Assembly (NCBI RefSeq): GCF_037975245.1
Contig: NC_092567.1
Span: 17,348,376 to 17,412,375 of the forward strand
Origin: Apostichopus japonicus
Lineage: Eukaryota; Echinodermata; Holothuroidea; Aspidochirotida; Stichopodidae
DNA length: 64,000 nucleotides
Reading direction: 5' to 3'
In this document: piece after piece, positions 1 through 12,246 of the stretch
Position numbering within the stretch: the first letter of the stretch is position 1
Layout: each line of letters opens with the position of its first letter
The notes under the pieces: model-generated
What the model saw: only the letters and a program-made list of their open reading frames with translations
Told to the model about the DNA's origin: nothing
Database searches by the model: none
Position numbers and translations under genes: made by a program

Positions 1-3000
1 GAGACGAAAATGTAGAAATTTGATGTTTTACATTTGTAGATTTTGGTTTTAAGCTTTCCTTTGCTCTGATGGTATTTGAAGAAAAGAAACCTTAAAAGGA
101 ATTATTTGTATATAATTTACTTCGTTTTTATTTCTAGGGATGGTGTCAGCTTTTGCGTTATAGTTTCACCACTTAGTTCCCGTTTGTTCAATTTTACTTG
201 ACCTTCTCTTTTTTGTTTTAAGCTGCCAATTTTTGTGATTGAAATTCATGAAAGAAGAGAAATTGTAAGTCAGCTGTTATCAATCTCTCCAAGTTGTTAG
301 AAGTCGTTAATATGTTTACAAATTGAAGAAATTTGTCCTGATATAACAACCCATGGTTGCAACCGCTTCAAATACTCTCCTTTGTGAGTAATTCAGTGGC
401 TCTACTTTCTATCCTCGGTTGTAGTTTTTCTTTTACCCTATTCAATATTTAGTTGTGCATCATCAGATTCAGTTCCATGTGAAGTAATACTTTGTAAATA
501 CAACCATCTTTAAAATACAGTATTCGAGCCTGCTAGCATATAAGCTTTTCGATGGTTTATTAAACAGATTTGTTTGTTGTAGGCTTGAAAACAGCCGTTT
601 GGTTTTCATCACTGTTAGTTTCAATTTTTACGATCCCACACGTACCCCACAACAATGTAGTTCAAAAAGGTTGACGTCACTTCAGTTACTAGAGGAATAT
701 ATTTTTTTACTTAATGATAATTGTGTGAAAGTATCTCAGCGAAGAAACTTTCTAGATTGAATTGGAATTTCTCATTTAGTTAAAGGAGAGCGGGGCGGGG
801 GAGGGTGGATCAAGTTTGGAAGGATGTCTTATTAATGGCAATCTTATATTTGAGTAATACTTTGGTAATGCTCAGTAAAGATCACCGGAATGGGATTTCT
901 TAACGAGAAAAGTTTGCTTTTAAATTATGACTTTAGTCGAAAAAAGGATGAAATATAAAACTGGTTTGTGGCAGATGAGGGAAGTGCTGTGTTTTGGGAA
1001 TCAAATACAGGATGTCATTGTGTGTTTTTTTATTATTAATGTAGGTGAATCAACAGTACAACATTGGATATTTCTCAATAAAAATGAAAATATGCTCAAG
1101 TCGAGCCTACCTTCTGAATCTTCTTTGAGGTGTCGCAAAGTACAGAACAAAATCTGAGTGAGTGAATTGTATGCTTCTCTCAGTAATATGTACCTGACTC
1201 GTATACTACCCGCCCTCCCACCCCCCCCCCCACCTTGCCTTTGTCTCCGACAAACATTCACCATTTTTTTCTTTATTCGAAGATGAGCTAGTGCTGGAAG
1301 CCAAAAAGGACCAAGAGGTTCCTTATTGGGAGGGGGGGGGGGGACTTACGTAGGTGTTCATAAACTGGAAAACAATTGTCCGATAGATCATCTTAACAGC
1401 CACAGTTTGCATTCTTTCGAGAGACTGAAATTAATGTTCCGGTGGAAACCAGATCATCAGAACTTTTCGTATGGCGAAGATAAACCTTTTTTTTATTCGG
1501 TGATACTTTATGAAATTCAATACGTTCCGGCTACAGCAGAGTCAATCATGGCATAAATTTATTTCTTATGTTGAAATATTATCTACAAAGAAAAGCAATA
1601 TTTCTACCAAACTATCTTGCTTTTTGACGAAATTTAAAATAGAAAGAACATTGACAGGTAAAGCAAACATTCCATAATTATATGTCACATTTCAAAGATA
1701 TTTAAGCGAAAAGATGACAGAGCAGGTACATCTGCCACTATGATACCATTGACCACCAATATGGTGCATCTCCTGGGGTAAGGTAGGGTTTATCTAGTCA
1801 AGATAGTAACATCAATCAATCATATGATACCATTGACCACCAATATGGTGCATTTTTATGGAGTAAGGTAGAGTTTACCTAGGCAAGATAGTAACATAGG
1901 TCAACCATACTTAGTTAAAACCTAATTTAATTGAGGGTGACTCGGTTAGCCAGAGCTTATCTTCCCCCGAGGGAAAGACAAATAAAAAGAATTGTTGTAA
2001 ATACCAAAAAAAGGAAATTTAAGACAGGCAGATTAACAAATAAAAGCAGCAAATGAAAGAGTGTAAAAGAGCAGTTGGCAGAAATACAGAAAAGAGGAAG
2101 CGGATAAATAAAACAACAGTAAATAGAAAACGTAAAATAGAAAGAAAACAAACAAAACCCTGTGGGATAGTAAATATAAAAGGAACATAGGAATGAAATA
2201 AAATAATAAAACAAATATATATAGTCTTATCATGTTAAAGTAGATAAATATACATCAAATGTAAGGCTATAGATAACGATTAAAACATCTTTATCTCTTA
2301 AATTCTGGTATTATTGTAAGTTCTTTATCTCTTAATTCAACGATTTTTCTCGATATCCCAACAACTTATCCCACAATAAAAGAAGGAGAATGAAGGAATC
2401 GATAATTCACAACTCAGTAGGTAACTATATATTTCCATTAAAGTCCTTGTTAGATCAATTCGCACTACGTTAGTATCTATAGTACATTTTCTAGTTGGAG
2501 GTATTTCTCTTCTGTAATTTGCAGCCTCTATTGTATATTGCAGAAAATGAGTGAACTATGTTCCAAATGCTTATTGTTTCGAATAATATCAGTCATATGA
2601 TACCCCTTTCCTTCATAAGTTTATTGTTTTCGGTTGCATTTACAAATATAAAAAATTACTCAGATTTTGTTACGATGTGATCGATCAATTGTGATATATG
2701 CACCAGCAGTGAACTTACATACAAATGTGCTTAAATTCATAATGTTACAACATCGCTGAAACTTCAAGCAAAACACGATAGAAAATCACTCTTATAAATA
2801 GACAAATGTATAAGCAGGCTGCTGTTGATGAGGCTGGAAATAGATAAGAAAAGAGAGAGCTTCGATAAAATAAATGATTTGTGTTTTTTACTATCAATAT
2901 CCAGGTGTTTTTTTAATCGATACGAAAAGATGCTATTTAAAACGAAATACTTCTGTTTGCTTAATAGACTGCTGTAGTTGTGTAACGATAGGAAGGGATG

Positions 3001-6000
3001 AGGCAATACTTTGTTTGTGAGCTCAAACAAATTCACTATTCCTCCCCTTGATGTCAATGTTAATAACATGTCGGGTTAAGTTGAAATTTCCCTTGTACTG
3101 TACTCTGTTAACAAATGTTCATGTTCATTATAGTTCTGATTTTTAAATACGTATGATGGTTGGAAATATCGTAATCATTTAATGGCAACTACCAGGAAAC
3201 GATTGGATCAATAGTATCAAATAAGATCAGAAAAAAAAATAGATACCATATGAGCATCTGAGTGAATCGATGTACTTTCACAATAACCAGCAGAATTTAT
3301 GTTATTTTGCCACTCCCTGGCAGACAATTGTCAAATGGTCCATTCTTTTAGAAGACATACTGACACTAGCATCTGCAAGTGCCTTACGTATGCAACTTAA
3401 TTAAGTTTGCCAAGTCAATAGACACACTTGATTGAAAGCTCGGATTTAATTATTTTGCTATTTGGTTATATCTACAGTAGTTATCATACGATCTCATCAG
3501 AGTCGGCCATTATCATCAAAAACATCATAATACCACCATCATTATCGAGCTATTGGTATATGAAAATGCGAATACTGAACGTTGATTCTCTTCTATATAC
3601 TTTCGCCGTTGATAATCAGCCTCAAATATATATATACATTCAATATATTGTCGATACCGAACAGATAGTTTGTAGCGATTCATTTTACCCCATTCGCGTT
3701 ACAAAGCACTAAGATATTTCCTTCTAACGGACTGCTCATTTGCATGAAAAGTTTTCGCATTCCATGAGGCTGCACGCCTCGGGAACGTTGGTTGTATATA
3801 GTATGTAGGAGGTGGTGTTGTTTGCTAGCGCTATCATTGCAGCTAGCTATAGTTTTGGTAGTGCATATGCAGCAAGTGTGTGTTTTTTGTTCATATACAT
3901 GTGTAGGAATCACTTCTTGGAATAACACTGCATGTACTCCTAAGTAAGCCTATAACAGTTATTTAGTATTCTTTGTACAGTAAATCTTATACTATTGGAA
4001 TCCTTAAGATATTCTAACTCTATGCTAAAGATAATGATAAGTGTAATCTGTGTAAGCCTATATTAAGTAGGCCTAATGGGCTTACTTCCAGGGATGTGTA
4101 GTCACACATTCCTGGTCTACTGCATGTGAAAATGCAAGGGAGAAAATAGATCAGTAGAGCACACACATCCATGGTGTTTTGTCATCTCCGACTTGAAGTC
4201 TCTATACACATGTATGCTTTGCCGAAAAACTCTCATTTCTATGAGGAATTTCTACGCGATACATTTTTGCCGGAGTTAACGCTCATGTTCATATTACATT
4301 GCCTGTTTATTCAGAGGAACAGTATTTTCTAGTCATTTATGCATCGCCACCTTTAACCATGGGAAAGTTTTGATTTCCAAGGTTTGAACCTTGCAGTTGA
4401 GTTTGGCGCGCTACCAGTTGTTATGACTTATTGATACTTGCACGTGAGCTAGTAGCCAGCTTAGTATATAGTACGTTTTAATATTTAATTTAATTATTAT
4501 ATCGTTCTATCGTGCTCGCAAATATTTAGCTCGTGTTTTTAATGTAAGGACCATCTTCTAATGGATTATAAGGCGGACAGTGGAAAAGTTTTGCCGGTGA
4601 ACTTTGCGTTGCCCGTTAGGCTTGCTGTATTCTCATAGCTAGGCCTACCCATGGTCGCGCCTCAACACCCACCGTCCGTAGTATACCGTTCCGTGGAGTA
4701 TATATAACAGCAAGATCGATGCGACCTCTTGTCCGGAGCAAGCGAAGAATACTGGGGTAATATAACCTAAACATTACCCTAAATGTTGGTGGGTATAGTT
4801 GAGGTACAGCGGCGCGCAAAGGGAAAAGGTGAAGGCCTACTGTAACGTTGTTTGACGGCGGATAACACTGAAACGAAAGTGGATAGCGTACGAACTTACA
4901 ACCGGTTATCATATAGGCCAGTTATGAGGTGTTGGGGTAGTATTGGCACCATGATTGGAACAAACAGGATCCAACAATATATGCATGAAGTAATTGCACA
5001 AAACTTGATATTTTTAGACACACGGCTGAACCTGGAACCTAACAAAATGTTCAATGATTATTATTGTGTAAAGCAGTTTAATGAAAATCCATGCCAAATG
5101 GTCAAGCTTAGAGCAACTCTCGTCTCCGTGAGCTCAAATGTTTTATCCAAAAATGGCTGCGAACGCTGCCAGATTCTGCAAACCGGTGTTTCTCAAAGTA
5201 AACAAATTACACAATTCAAACTAAGGGTATAGGACCTTGGATGTTTGTATTTCTTACTTCTTTTTGCCCATGTGTATGTTGGAGATCATTATTGTTGTGG
5301 ATCATATCAAATTAAGGGACTGACCACGAAGAAGCAAAGTTTTAGTATGATTGGCGAATAGGAATTTACATTGTCTTAATAATTGAATATATTGCCATTG
5401 CTTTGTGTCTACTTTGCTGTCATGATTGTAATGATTGAGCCTCGTGTTTATCGTATTGTTGTTTTCAATACTATTTTGTAGAGCAGATGTATTGTGTATA
5501 TATATTTGGGGGGGGGGCATTTTTGGGGGGTGGGGGGGGCATTGGTATGTTAGTTAAACAACGCAGATATAGTTACAGGTAGTTACATATCAGTGGTGTA
5601 ATGTTGACCAGCTCCACGCTGCACAGGAATTAATAACCATCCTAAATGAAGACTTTACTGACATGTGAGAAGTTTTGCACCAACTGAAAAGACTTCAAAA
5701 ATAATAACGCGCGCGGGACGGGCTTTATTGGCGACGCATTTTTGAGGTGCAGAAAGTCTCGCCTAATCCTTGTCATGTTTTACACGTTTATGTTCTCGGT
5801 TATTTTGCCTACAGATTAAAAGCTGCGAATTATTCATCCAATTTATAAAGGGAAGGTTAAAAGTGATAGAGGGAGGCATTAACTTTACTGAGCTCTCTTG
5901 GTAAATTGTTTACTTAGATTCTACACAATCGAATTAAATACTATCTAGAATGTTCATGACTGTTAGAGGACGAACATGTGGCGTTTAGTAAATATCACTT

Positions 6001-6359
6001 GAGTTGACAAAGAACATTCTGCTCATTCTATTAATGACTACTATACACAAGTCAATGAAAACGTAAATATTGTATTTTTATTGACTACAAAAAAAAAGCT
6101 TTCAATGTATTTGATGTGACTTTACTCTGGAAATTGGTTATCAGTTACATTAAAGTTAATGTATTCAGTGTAATAATGTTTAGACATTCTCCAAGTCAAG
6201 CCAAGCTATTAACATGGGTGGATGATCCGCATTTTATTAATGTTGGTGCCAATTCTATTTTGCTATTAACTTTAACGACTTTGTCAGGTTTATAAAGTAA
6301 TAGTATTATGATTAGGCATGGTTAGGCAGCTTATCACGCGCAATCCGTAAGCATCTTAG
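1..6359. other. Gene-poor AT-rich flank
   Basis: I see no supportable exon here. The open frames are short, of biased composition, and lack recognisable domains. The stretch contains homopolymer runs (C and G tracts near 1215 and 1330, G tracts near 5510-5540), one tandem duplication (listed separately) and a short 12-bp stem-loop at 4088-4115. Confidence 0.6.
1739..1906. repeat. 84-bp tandem duplication
   Basis: Two head-to-tail copies begin with TATGATACCATTGACC at 1739 and again at 1823. Both continue through CCAATATGGTGCAT and end near AAGATAGTAACAT. The second copy differs by several substitutions and small indels, so the event is not recent. No coding potential. Confidence 0.85.
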
Positions 6360-7105
6360 CAATGGAGACGTCGAGGTTTATTCTTCTTTTCACTCTGTTT
6401 GTATGCTGAAGATGCATTTGACTTAGCTGAGAACGAGCCAGACTTAAAATGGACTCTTAACGATGTGCAAGTCTACTGTGACACTTGTACGTTTATTGAC
6501 CATTTTTGGTGATAAAAACTATCGATTCTATATATTATGATACATACCTCGATGATGCTTTCAATTCTTATAACAATAACATATCTCTCTTTAGTCTGCT
6601 TACGAAGTCTTATCACTTGAAACGAGGCTACTTGATTAACTGCAACTCCAACTTTTTATCAAGTAGTCTTCCAGTTTTACTGTATGTTAGAGAGGTTAGT
6701 AAGTTTTCCACGTTAAAATTTTTGCAAACATACCGAGCTTGAAGGTACAAGATTGCCAGGTTTATTGAGAGCAGAGTTATTGAGTACTAAGGTCAAATTG
6801 ATAAACAATTATGATAATGTATGCCTTGCAGGTGTGAAGTATACTTTACTAAGATAAAGCTAATCTACAAATCAACATGGATAAGCCGGATTGAAAGAAA
6901 TCCTGAGGAAACAGGCATGCCCTTAATTTGGAAAAACCCCATCTATGCAAATCAATATCATTACAATTGCAGTGGCCATATACTGTTAATACAAACTGGC
7001 TGGCAATTAAAGGACGTTTTTTTTCAGATTAAATCATACAAACTCGAGTCAATAACAACTCTCAGTGTAAACCTTACAGGATATGTAGGAAGGTATTACA
7101 ATTAG
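6360..7105 (+). CDS. Possible three-exon secreted protein, unrecognised (partial 5' end)
   Basis: Not a family I recognise. Three segments can be joined in frame: 6360-6508, 6595-6681 and 6832-7105. The first reads like a signal peptide: three arginines, then a GLFFFSLCLYA core with a plausible cut before EDAF, followed by WTLNDVQVYCDTC. The proposed junctions are TTG|gtgata to ctctttag (completing a Cys codon) and ACT|gtatgt to ccttgcag (completing a Leu codon). The last exon contains IWKNPIYANQYHYNCSGH and ends at a TAG. About 165 residues with seven or more cysteines would suggest an extracellular domain. Weak points: there is no in-frame Met (an in-frame TAG lies just upstream, so an upstream start exon would be needed), the first donor is poor, and an ATG at 6362 opens a different, short frame. 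It could be a pseudogene or chance. Confidence 0.3.
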
Positions 7106-8051
7106 AAAAATACCACTCGCCTCCACAAAGCCAGGCAACATCTTTCTTGTTTCCGTCTTAGTAAACGCAGATCTCCCAAAGTGAACGACCGACATGGAAA
7201 CATGTATTTTCAGGGCTAGAATTTGTACGTTATGAAATAATGTCCAACAAATTGGACCGCGAATCAGGCTGCTTGCTTGAATGTTTCGACAGTGAAAGGA
7301 AAAACATTTATAAACATTATGACGATGGGCATCATAACTCTCGCCTGTTTTAGTGCTAAATATTATGTCAGTTTTAAGTGTTTTTTTTTCTGGTTTTTGC
7401 TTTCATACGTTGTACCGAGAGGTTATTGCCGTTTGTTGTCGTGGCGTATACAGACTTTCTCTTCTCCTCTTTTCTAATTTTGGCATAAACACTTTTCTGG
7501 ACAGTAACCGATTCGATATGTTATTCGATGTTTGTATGTTGGCTACATTTCATTGTCTTTAATTCTCTTTCATCTCTTAGGAAGATATAAAGAGAATAAA
7601 TCAGCTGAAAATGAACTGCAAAACCAAATCGAAGGACACGTGTTTCTTTGCAATAAGGTTTATTGCTATGAACAGCGCTTCGGAATGAAATTATGACTAG
7701 AAAATAGTTTCGATAATCAAATGATGTTTTCTGAATTTGTTTAAAGACGAATAAATTTAATGACAAAGCAAATCCCAATATGTGAGAAGACTGCTAGTTT
7801 TAAGGAAAACCTGAAATAAGGACCATGTACAGTCTCAATCCAGTTGAAATTGTACAATCAAACAGCTAAATCAAAGAGTATGGCAATCTCTGAAGATTTT
7901 ACTATCAATGTCAGTGATAAGATGGTTATATAAAGTTGAGATTAACCATATGCTCTACATAAGGCAATGCAAGACCGATACTGTTGGTTAAAATACAACC
8001 TACCAAACACAAACTTACTTTCCGCAACGGAAATGTCATTTCTAGGAGTAT

Positions 8052-8270
8052 CCCAGCAAACACATAACGTTCTTATAACATTTTGAGAAGGGCGTTAAAA
8101 TGTTTTAAAAATGTTGTTGTAAAGTTATTTATAATATTTTGTAGATATCAAATTAAACATAGAAACGTTTAAAAAAAAATCCTAACATCTTTTATAAAAT
8201 AGTTTCTACAAATGTAGAAATGTTTTGAAAACGTTTAGAGGAAGGCATCGAAAAAGCGTAGAAAATATGT
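8052..8270 (+). mobile_element. End of a DNA-transposon-like element beginning CCCAGCAAA
   Basis: The segment opens with CCCAGCAAACACATAACG and continues as simple iterations of ACGTT, AAAATGTTTT and TGTAGAAA. This resembles the architecture of the larger CCCAGC-ended element at 17572. No matching inverted end is visible nearby, so only one end appears to remain. The right limit is approximate. Confidence 0.4.
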
Positions 8271-8559
8271 AGCAAAACTCCGTTCTTTTCAATTCAACAC
8301 AGCTACCTGCAGAGGGAAACCTTTCAATTGATCAAAGTATCGCTGATTTTTGTCAGAATGTCACTACACTATTATAGCATTATCAAAATGTTTTCATTTT
8401 GACTTACAACATATTAATAACATACCTCTTATTTCCATTAAACTGTTTATTGTCTCACTTACATAACCTCCCAAAGATGGCATGAAAAAGAAAAATCTGG
8501 CTCTGTCTAAAAGATAATTGATTATAAACAGATTGCAAAAATGTTTGGCGTTTGTTGAC

Positions 8560-8985
8560 CTCAAATGACGTTTGACCTCACCAAAATATGTATGCTTCAT
8601 GTACATAATGTGGTTCATATACATATTAAATATGAGATTTGCCCATGCTAACCTTCTTGAGATATCGTGTTTACAAGTTTCACAATTTGGCCCCTGGTGA
8701 CCCAAAATGACCTTTGAAATCCACAAGAACACTACGCTTCTTGTACTCAATGTTATGCACCTTCATCACAAGTATGAGATTTGCCCAAGCATCTTATATG
8801 AGATATCATGTTGACAAGGTTTTAAAAATTTAACTTTAAAAGAACGTTGAACTACACCAAGCTTCTTGTACTCAGTATGGTGCTTCTACACACCAAATTT
8901 GAAATTGGTCCGACCATACCTTCTCCAGAGAAACACGTACGCCATCATGAATGCATAGGTTACGAATTCCTCGAAACCAAAAATA
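8560..8985 (+). repeat. Decayed copies of a dispersed ~150-bp repeat
   Basis: Recurrent phrases include GACCTCACCAAAATATG, GAGATATCGTGTTTACAAG, CCTGGTGACCC, AATGACCTTTGA and TTCTTGTACTCA. Close relatives occur in one block at 54730-54985. Roughly three diverged units lie head to tail here. The segment overlaps no coding region. Confidence 0.65.
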
Positions 8986-9473
8986 GTTTCTGGAAGCTGC
9001 CATTAAGTCCCATAGTGCCACTAGGACCTGAAAGCTTTCTTTTCTCTTTGCTTTTTCATTGTATACTTTCAAGATAGAATGTCAATAGTTTTGACCCTGA
9101 AACCGAAAGTTCATGTTAAAACGTTCAATATTTTACAAATCAACATTATTTAAAAACCTGATCTAAAGTAGCATTAAAATTTGGTATCTCCCAAATAGAA
9201 TAAAAAGTTTTCTGGCTGAGTTGGGGCGTTATTCATGACAGTTATCGCTAAAACATATAGACTAATAATGATGGTAGGGTTGTGTCTCTTTTAAAATCTA
9301 GGCTTGATGTATATGTGACACATGATTCTTATTGACATATCGAGGAGTTGTCAGGCTTTTTTCTAGAAAGTATACCATATGATCATACCATATGATCATA
9401 GAACGTGTACCAGTTTAAAGTAGGGAGTGAATTATGTTTCATGGTAGGCAGGAATTGGAAGTGTGAATATTAC

Positions 9474-10745
9474 TTAAAACCTAATCCTAAAAAACTTCAT
9501 AAACTTCCAAACAACCAACACAAAGCCTATCACTAATTTTACCTCCCAACTTAATGGTCTTTTGTAAATTGGAGGTAGAACCGTCCGATGATATTCTATG
9601 AGACTACCAATGACCAATTTAATCTTATGTTCACTGTGGTAAGTCCCTAAATGATAAATCTTTAGTTTAAGAAGTATTTCGTTCTGTATCTTGATGCATA
9701 TCTTGCCCATGTCCTCATCCAAGTTGTCCAATGACTTACATACATTAGGAAAATCCTCTACAACTGACCAGTCGTTTTCAGACTTAATGATTTCTGATGC
9801 TGATCTTTCAAGTTCGTCGTATCTCTTGATTACTTCGTAAGCTCTTGCGCGTAGATCATACAAAATTTCATGCTCCTGGTTCTGTTCCACACGTTTCTCA
9901 TAATCCTTATATGTATCTTGTAAAGCCCTAAGCTTTTTAACTAGTTTATCCTTATTCTTGAGGCCTAGTTGCATATTCTCATTTAGGTTAACGAGCAAAA
10001 CCTTCATCGTCACATATGATATGTCAGTTCTTAGATAAACAAAGTTACGAAATTCAGCGATAACCGTTTTAAGTTCCTCTAGAGCTTCGTCAAATATAGC
10101 AATTTCATCTTGCATCTTTAGTCGTAAGCATGCATATTGGTAGCACAATATTTTCTTGTATGCATCATTTCCCTTTAGTAATTCATCCACAAATGACATA
10201 TTGTAAAATGATTTCCTTTTTTCGATCGATACTCTCAGTTTCTTTTTTAGTATCATCTTCTCCTTTTCAGCAAGAATTCGAATGTCGTTTATAACGCAGT
10301 CAGATGCAACACGCTGGACATGAGTTATTCCATTTAACTTGAGACTAATCTCTCTCAGTGGTGGTTCTTTGGTTACATTCTTGTTTTGATGCCACAAATA
10401 GCAAGCTTGGCAGAGGTGTCCGTTCCTTTCAAAACTATGGTTTACGCAACCAATAGAATCATGTTTAACAACGCCAGTAATCTCACTTCTCTTTCTATGT
10501 AAGTCCTCGACAATATTTTTAACTGCATAATCTGTTTTAAATCCTTCTGGTGGGATTGTGAATAAATCCCGACATACAACGCATTCTAGTTCTACTTGCC
10601 GTTGTTTAATATACGATTCTAAACAGTCACTGCAATATCTATGAAGACATGGTAACACCTTGGGTTCTTTCAAAGGTTGAATGCAAATTGGACAAGACAG
10701 CAGCTTGTCTTCGATTTCATCAAGAACTGTGGTTAAATATTCCAT
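9474..10745 (-). CDS. TRIM-like RING finger protein with C-terminal membrane anchor (copy A)
   Basis: A single uninterrupted frame of 423 residues. Residues 18-58 form a C3HC4 RING (C18, C21, C33, H35, C38, C41, C55, C58), the hallmark of E3 ubiquitin ligases, followed by the post-RING stretch FKTDYAVKNIVEDL. The expected B-box at 95-119 is shortened: CVNH and LCQACYLWH remain, but the middle zinc ligands are missing. Residues ~180-380 are charged and heptad-like, as in a TRIM coiled coil. There is no SPRY, NHL or filamin domain. Instead the protein ends in a short hydrophobic run (402-416) and a basic tail. RING, B-box, coiled coil and terminal anchor together resemble the TRIM13/TRIM59 plan, so an ER or other endomembrane ubiquitin ligase is a reasonable inference. 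I start at ATG 10745 because copy B begins there too and its context is strong. An in-frame ATG exists at 10847, but a good acceptor (tttcttcttaacag) lies between them, suggesting a 5' UTR intron. Confidence 0.85.
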   Translation of the reverse strand: MEYLTTVLDEIEDKLLSCPICIQPLKEPKVLPCLHRYCSDCLESYIKQRQVELECVVCRDLFTIPPEGFKTDYAVKNIVEDLHRKRSEITGVVKHDSIGCVNHSFERNGHLCQACYLWHQNKNVTKEPPLREISLKLNGITHVQRVASDCVINDIRILAEKEKMILKKKLRVSIEKRKSFYNMSFVDELLKGNDAYKKILCYQYACLRLKMQDEIAIFDEALEELKTVIAEFRNFVYLRTDISYVTMKVLLVNLNENMQLGLKNKDKLVKKLRALQDTYKDYEKRVEQNQEHEILYDLRARAYEVIKRYDELERSASEIIKSENDWSVVEDFPNVCKSLDNLDEDMGKICIKIQNEILLKLKIYHLGTYHSEHKIKLVIGSLIEYHRTVLPPIYKRPLSWEVKLVIGFVLVVWKFMKFFRIRF

Positions 10746-12246
10746 CCTTGGATAGGGTGTGGTTACTGAAGGTAAGATTCTCTCTGTTAAGAAGAAAATA
10801 AAGTGTAGTAAATGGTACCAATCTTCTTGGAAATATCCTATTCTCATGTTTATATCTCAATAAAGGTGATGTAGATGACAAACCGCCGAAGATGATACTT
10901 AACACACACAAAAAAAAGACTGATGAGTTACAAATTCACCCTCACTATTCGGAGTGGTTAATATATTGTGAAAGAGAAAATAAAAGGTATGGACAAACAT
11001 AGGTCAAACCAGGAATTCGGGAACTAAGTGAAAAATCAATTGGAGGAGACATTTGTTGCTACTGTTCCGTGACGTCTTGAATCTCTGGAAGGAATATATG
11101 TGGAATACTGGAATGCAACGGGGGCAGACTCAGACAATAACGGAGCGAGAAATGAGAAGACTAAGGATAGAACCAGGATTTATTCACCTATAGATACAGA
11201 AAGGTCAAAGACAACACAATGCAACAAGCCAAGTGTCTCTAACTCCACGACAAACTATCTTTATCTCCCATAACTAATCCTATCGGGATTTACCTACCCT
11301 TATATTGACATTAATGGTTGACTTTTCGGAAGATTCGCCAACAGGTGTAGCGTACTTAGAGCCCTTCCTGGAAACGACAACCGGATATAAATGTGATACC
11401 TCTGTTTTGTCCATTACACTACCCAATGTGACACTGTTTAGCATCAAAGCCATATTACAAAGGTATGTTGCAGGAGTCAGTAAGGAAGTAAGAGTCTGGA
11501 ATTATTCAAAAGCAATGCCTTGATGTTTGTCTTACGGAGAACTATTTGAATTTAATGATAACTTATATAATCAAATCCACGGTTCTCCAAACAGATACAT
11601 GTGGTATACATGTTCAGGAATGGCTTTACGAATATTCAACAACATGCGTGGGTGAATAGTATGAAAGGAACAGCTACCCTGGTCATGTTCACGTTGCAAA
11701 TGACCCTTGTATAAAAATATCTTATTTAATGAATCGCTTTTCATTTTAACCGAGCTTTAAAGTATCCATTTTGTTTACTCAGACGACAGACAATATTCTA
11801 TCAGATTCTGCGAGCACATGCAATTCATTCATTTTCAATTCAGCAAAATCGCAAGTTATTGGATACAATAGCCTTTTGCTTTTTTGTTTTCTTGTTGTAC
11901 AAGAAGGGAGACAGCTAATCTCGTCACTCATAAACATCCAAACCAATCATGTTTGGGATTTATCATTTGCCTTTAGCAGTTACGTGGGTCCCACATGAGC
12001 AAGTTCTGGTATCGAAAGTTGCATAATTGAACATATGATAACCTTAAAATACAATAAAACCAGAAATTTGAAATCACTCAATTCTTAGCTTTCTGTCAAA
12101 TATTTAAGATGTAATATAAAATTAAAAAGGTCACTATCTTCTACATCTATGTTTAGGAACAAATCACCAACGTCTGGCCAAAGAAGTTTTGTTGGCTAAG
12201 ATATGATATTTTCCTGGCATTGAGTATTCATATGTATGCATTAGCT
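10746..12246. other. Spacer between the two TRIM-like genes
   Basis: About 1.5 kb. A candidate splice acceptor for the 5' UTR of copy A ends at 10784 on the minus strand. No other exon is supportable. The spacer should also hold the 3' UTR of copy B and the promoter of copy A, but I cannot delimit them. Confidence 0.5.

Noticed and set aside
4088-4115. 12-bp stem-loop as a microRNA precursor
   Set aside because: A 28-base hairpin is too short for a pre-miRNA and the pairing does not extend outward.
4852-5232. 126-codon open frame on the plus strand
   Set aside because: It begins with TTG rather than ATG, shows no known domain, and has no splice or promoter context. I could not separate it from chance.
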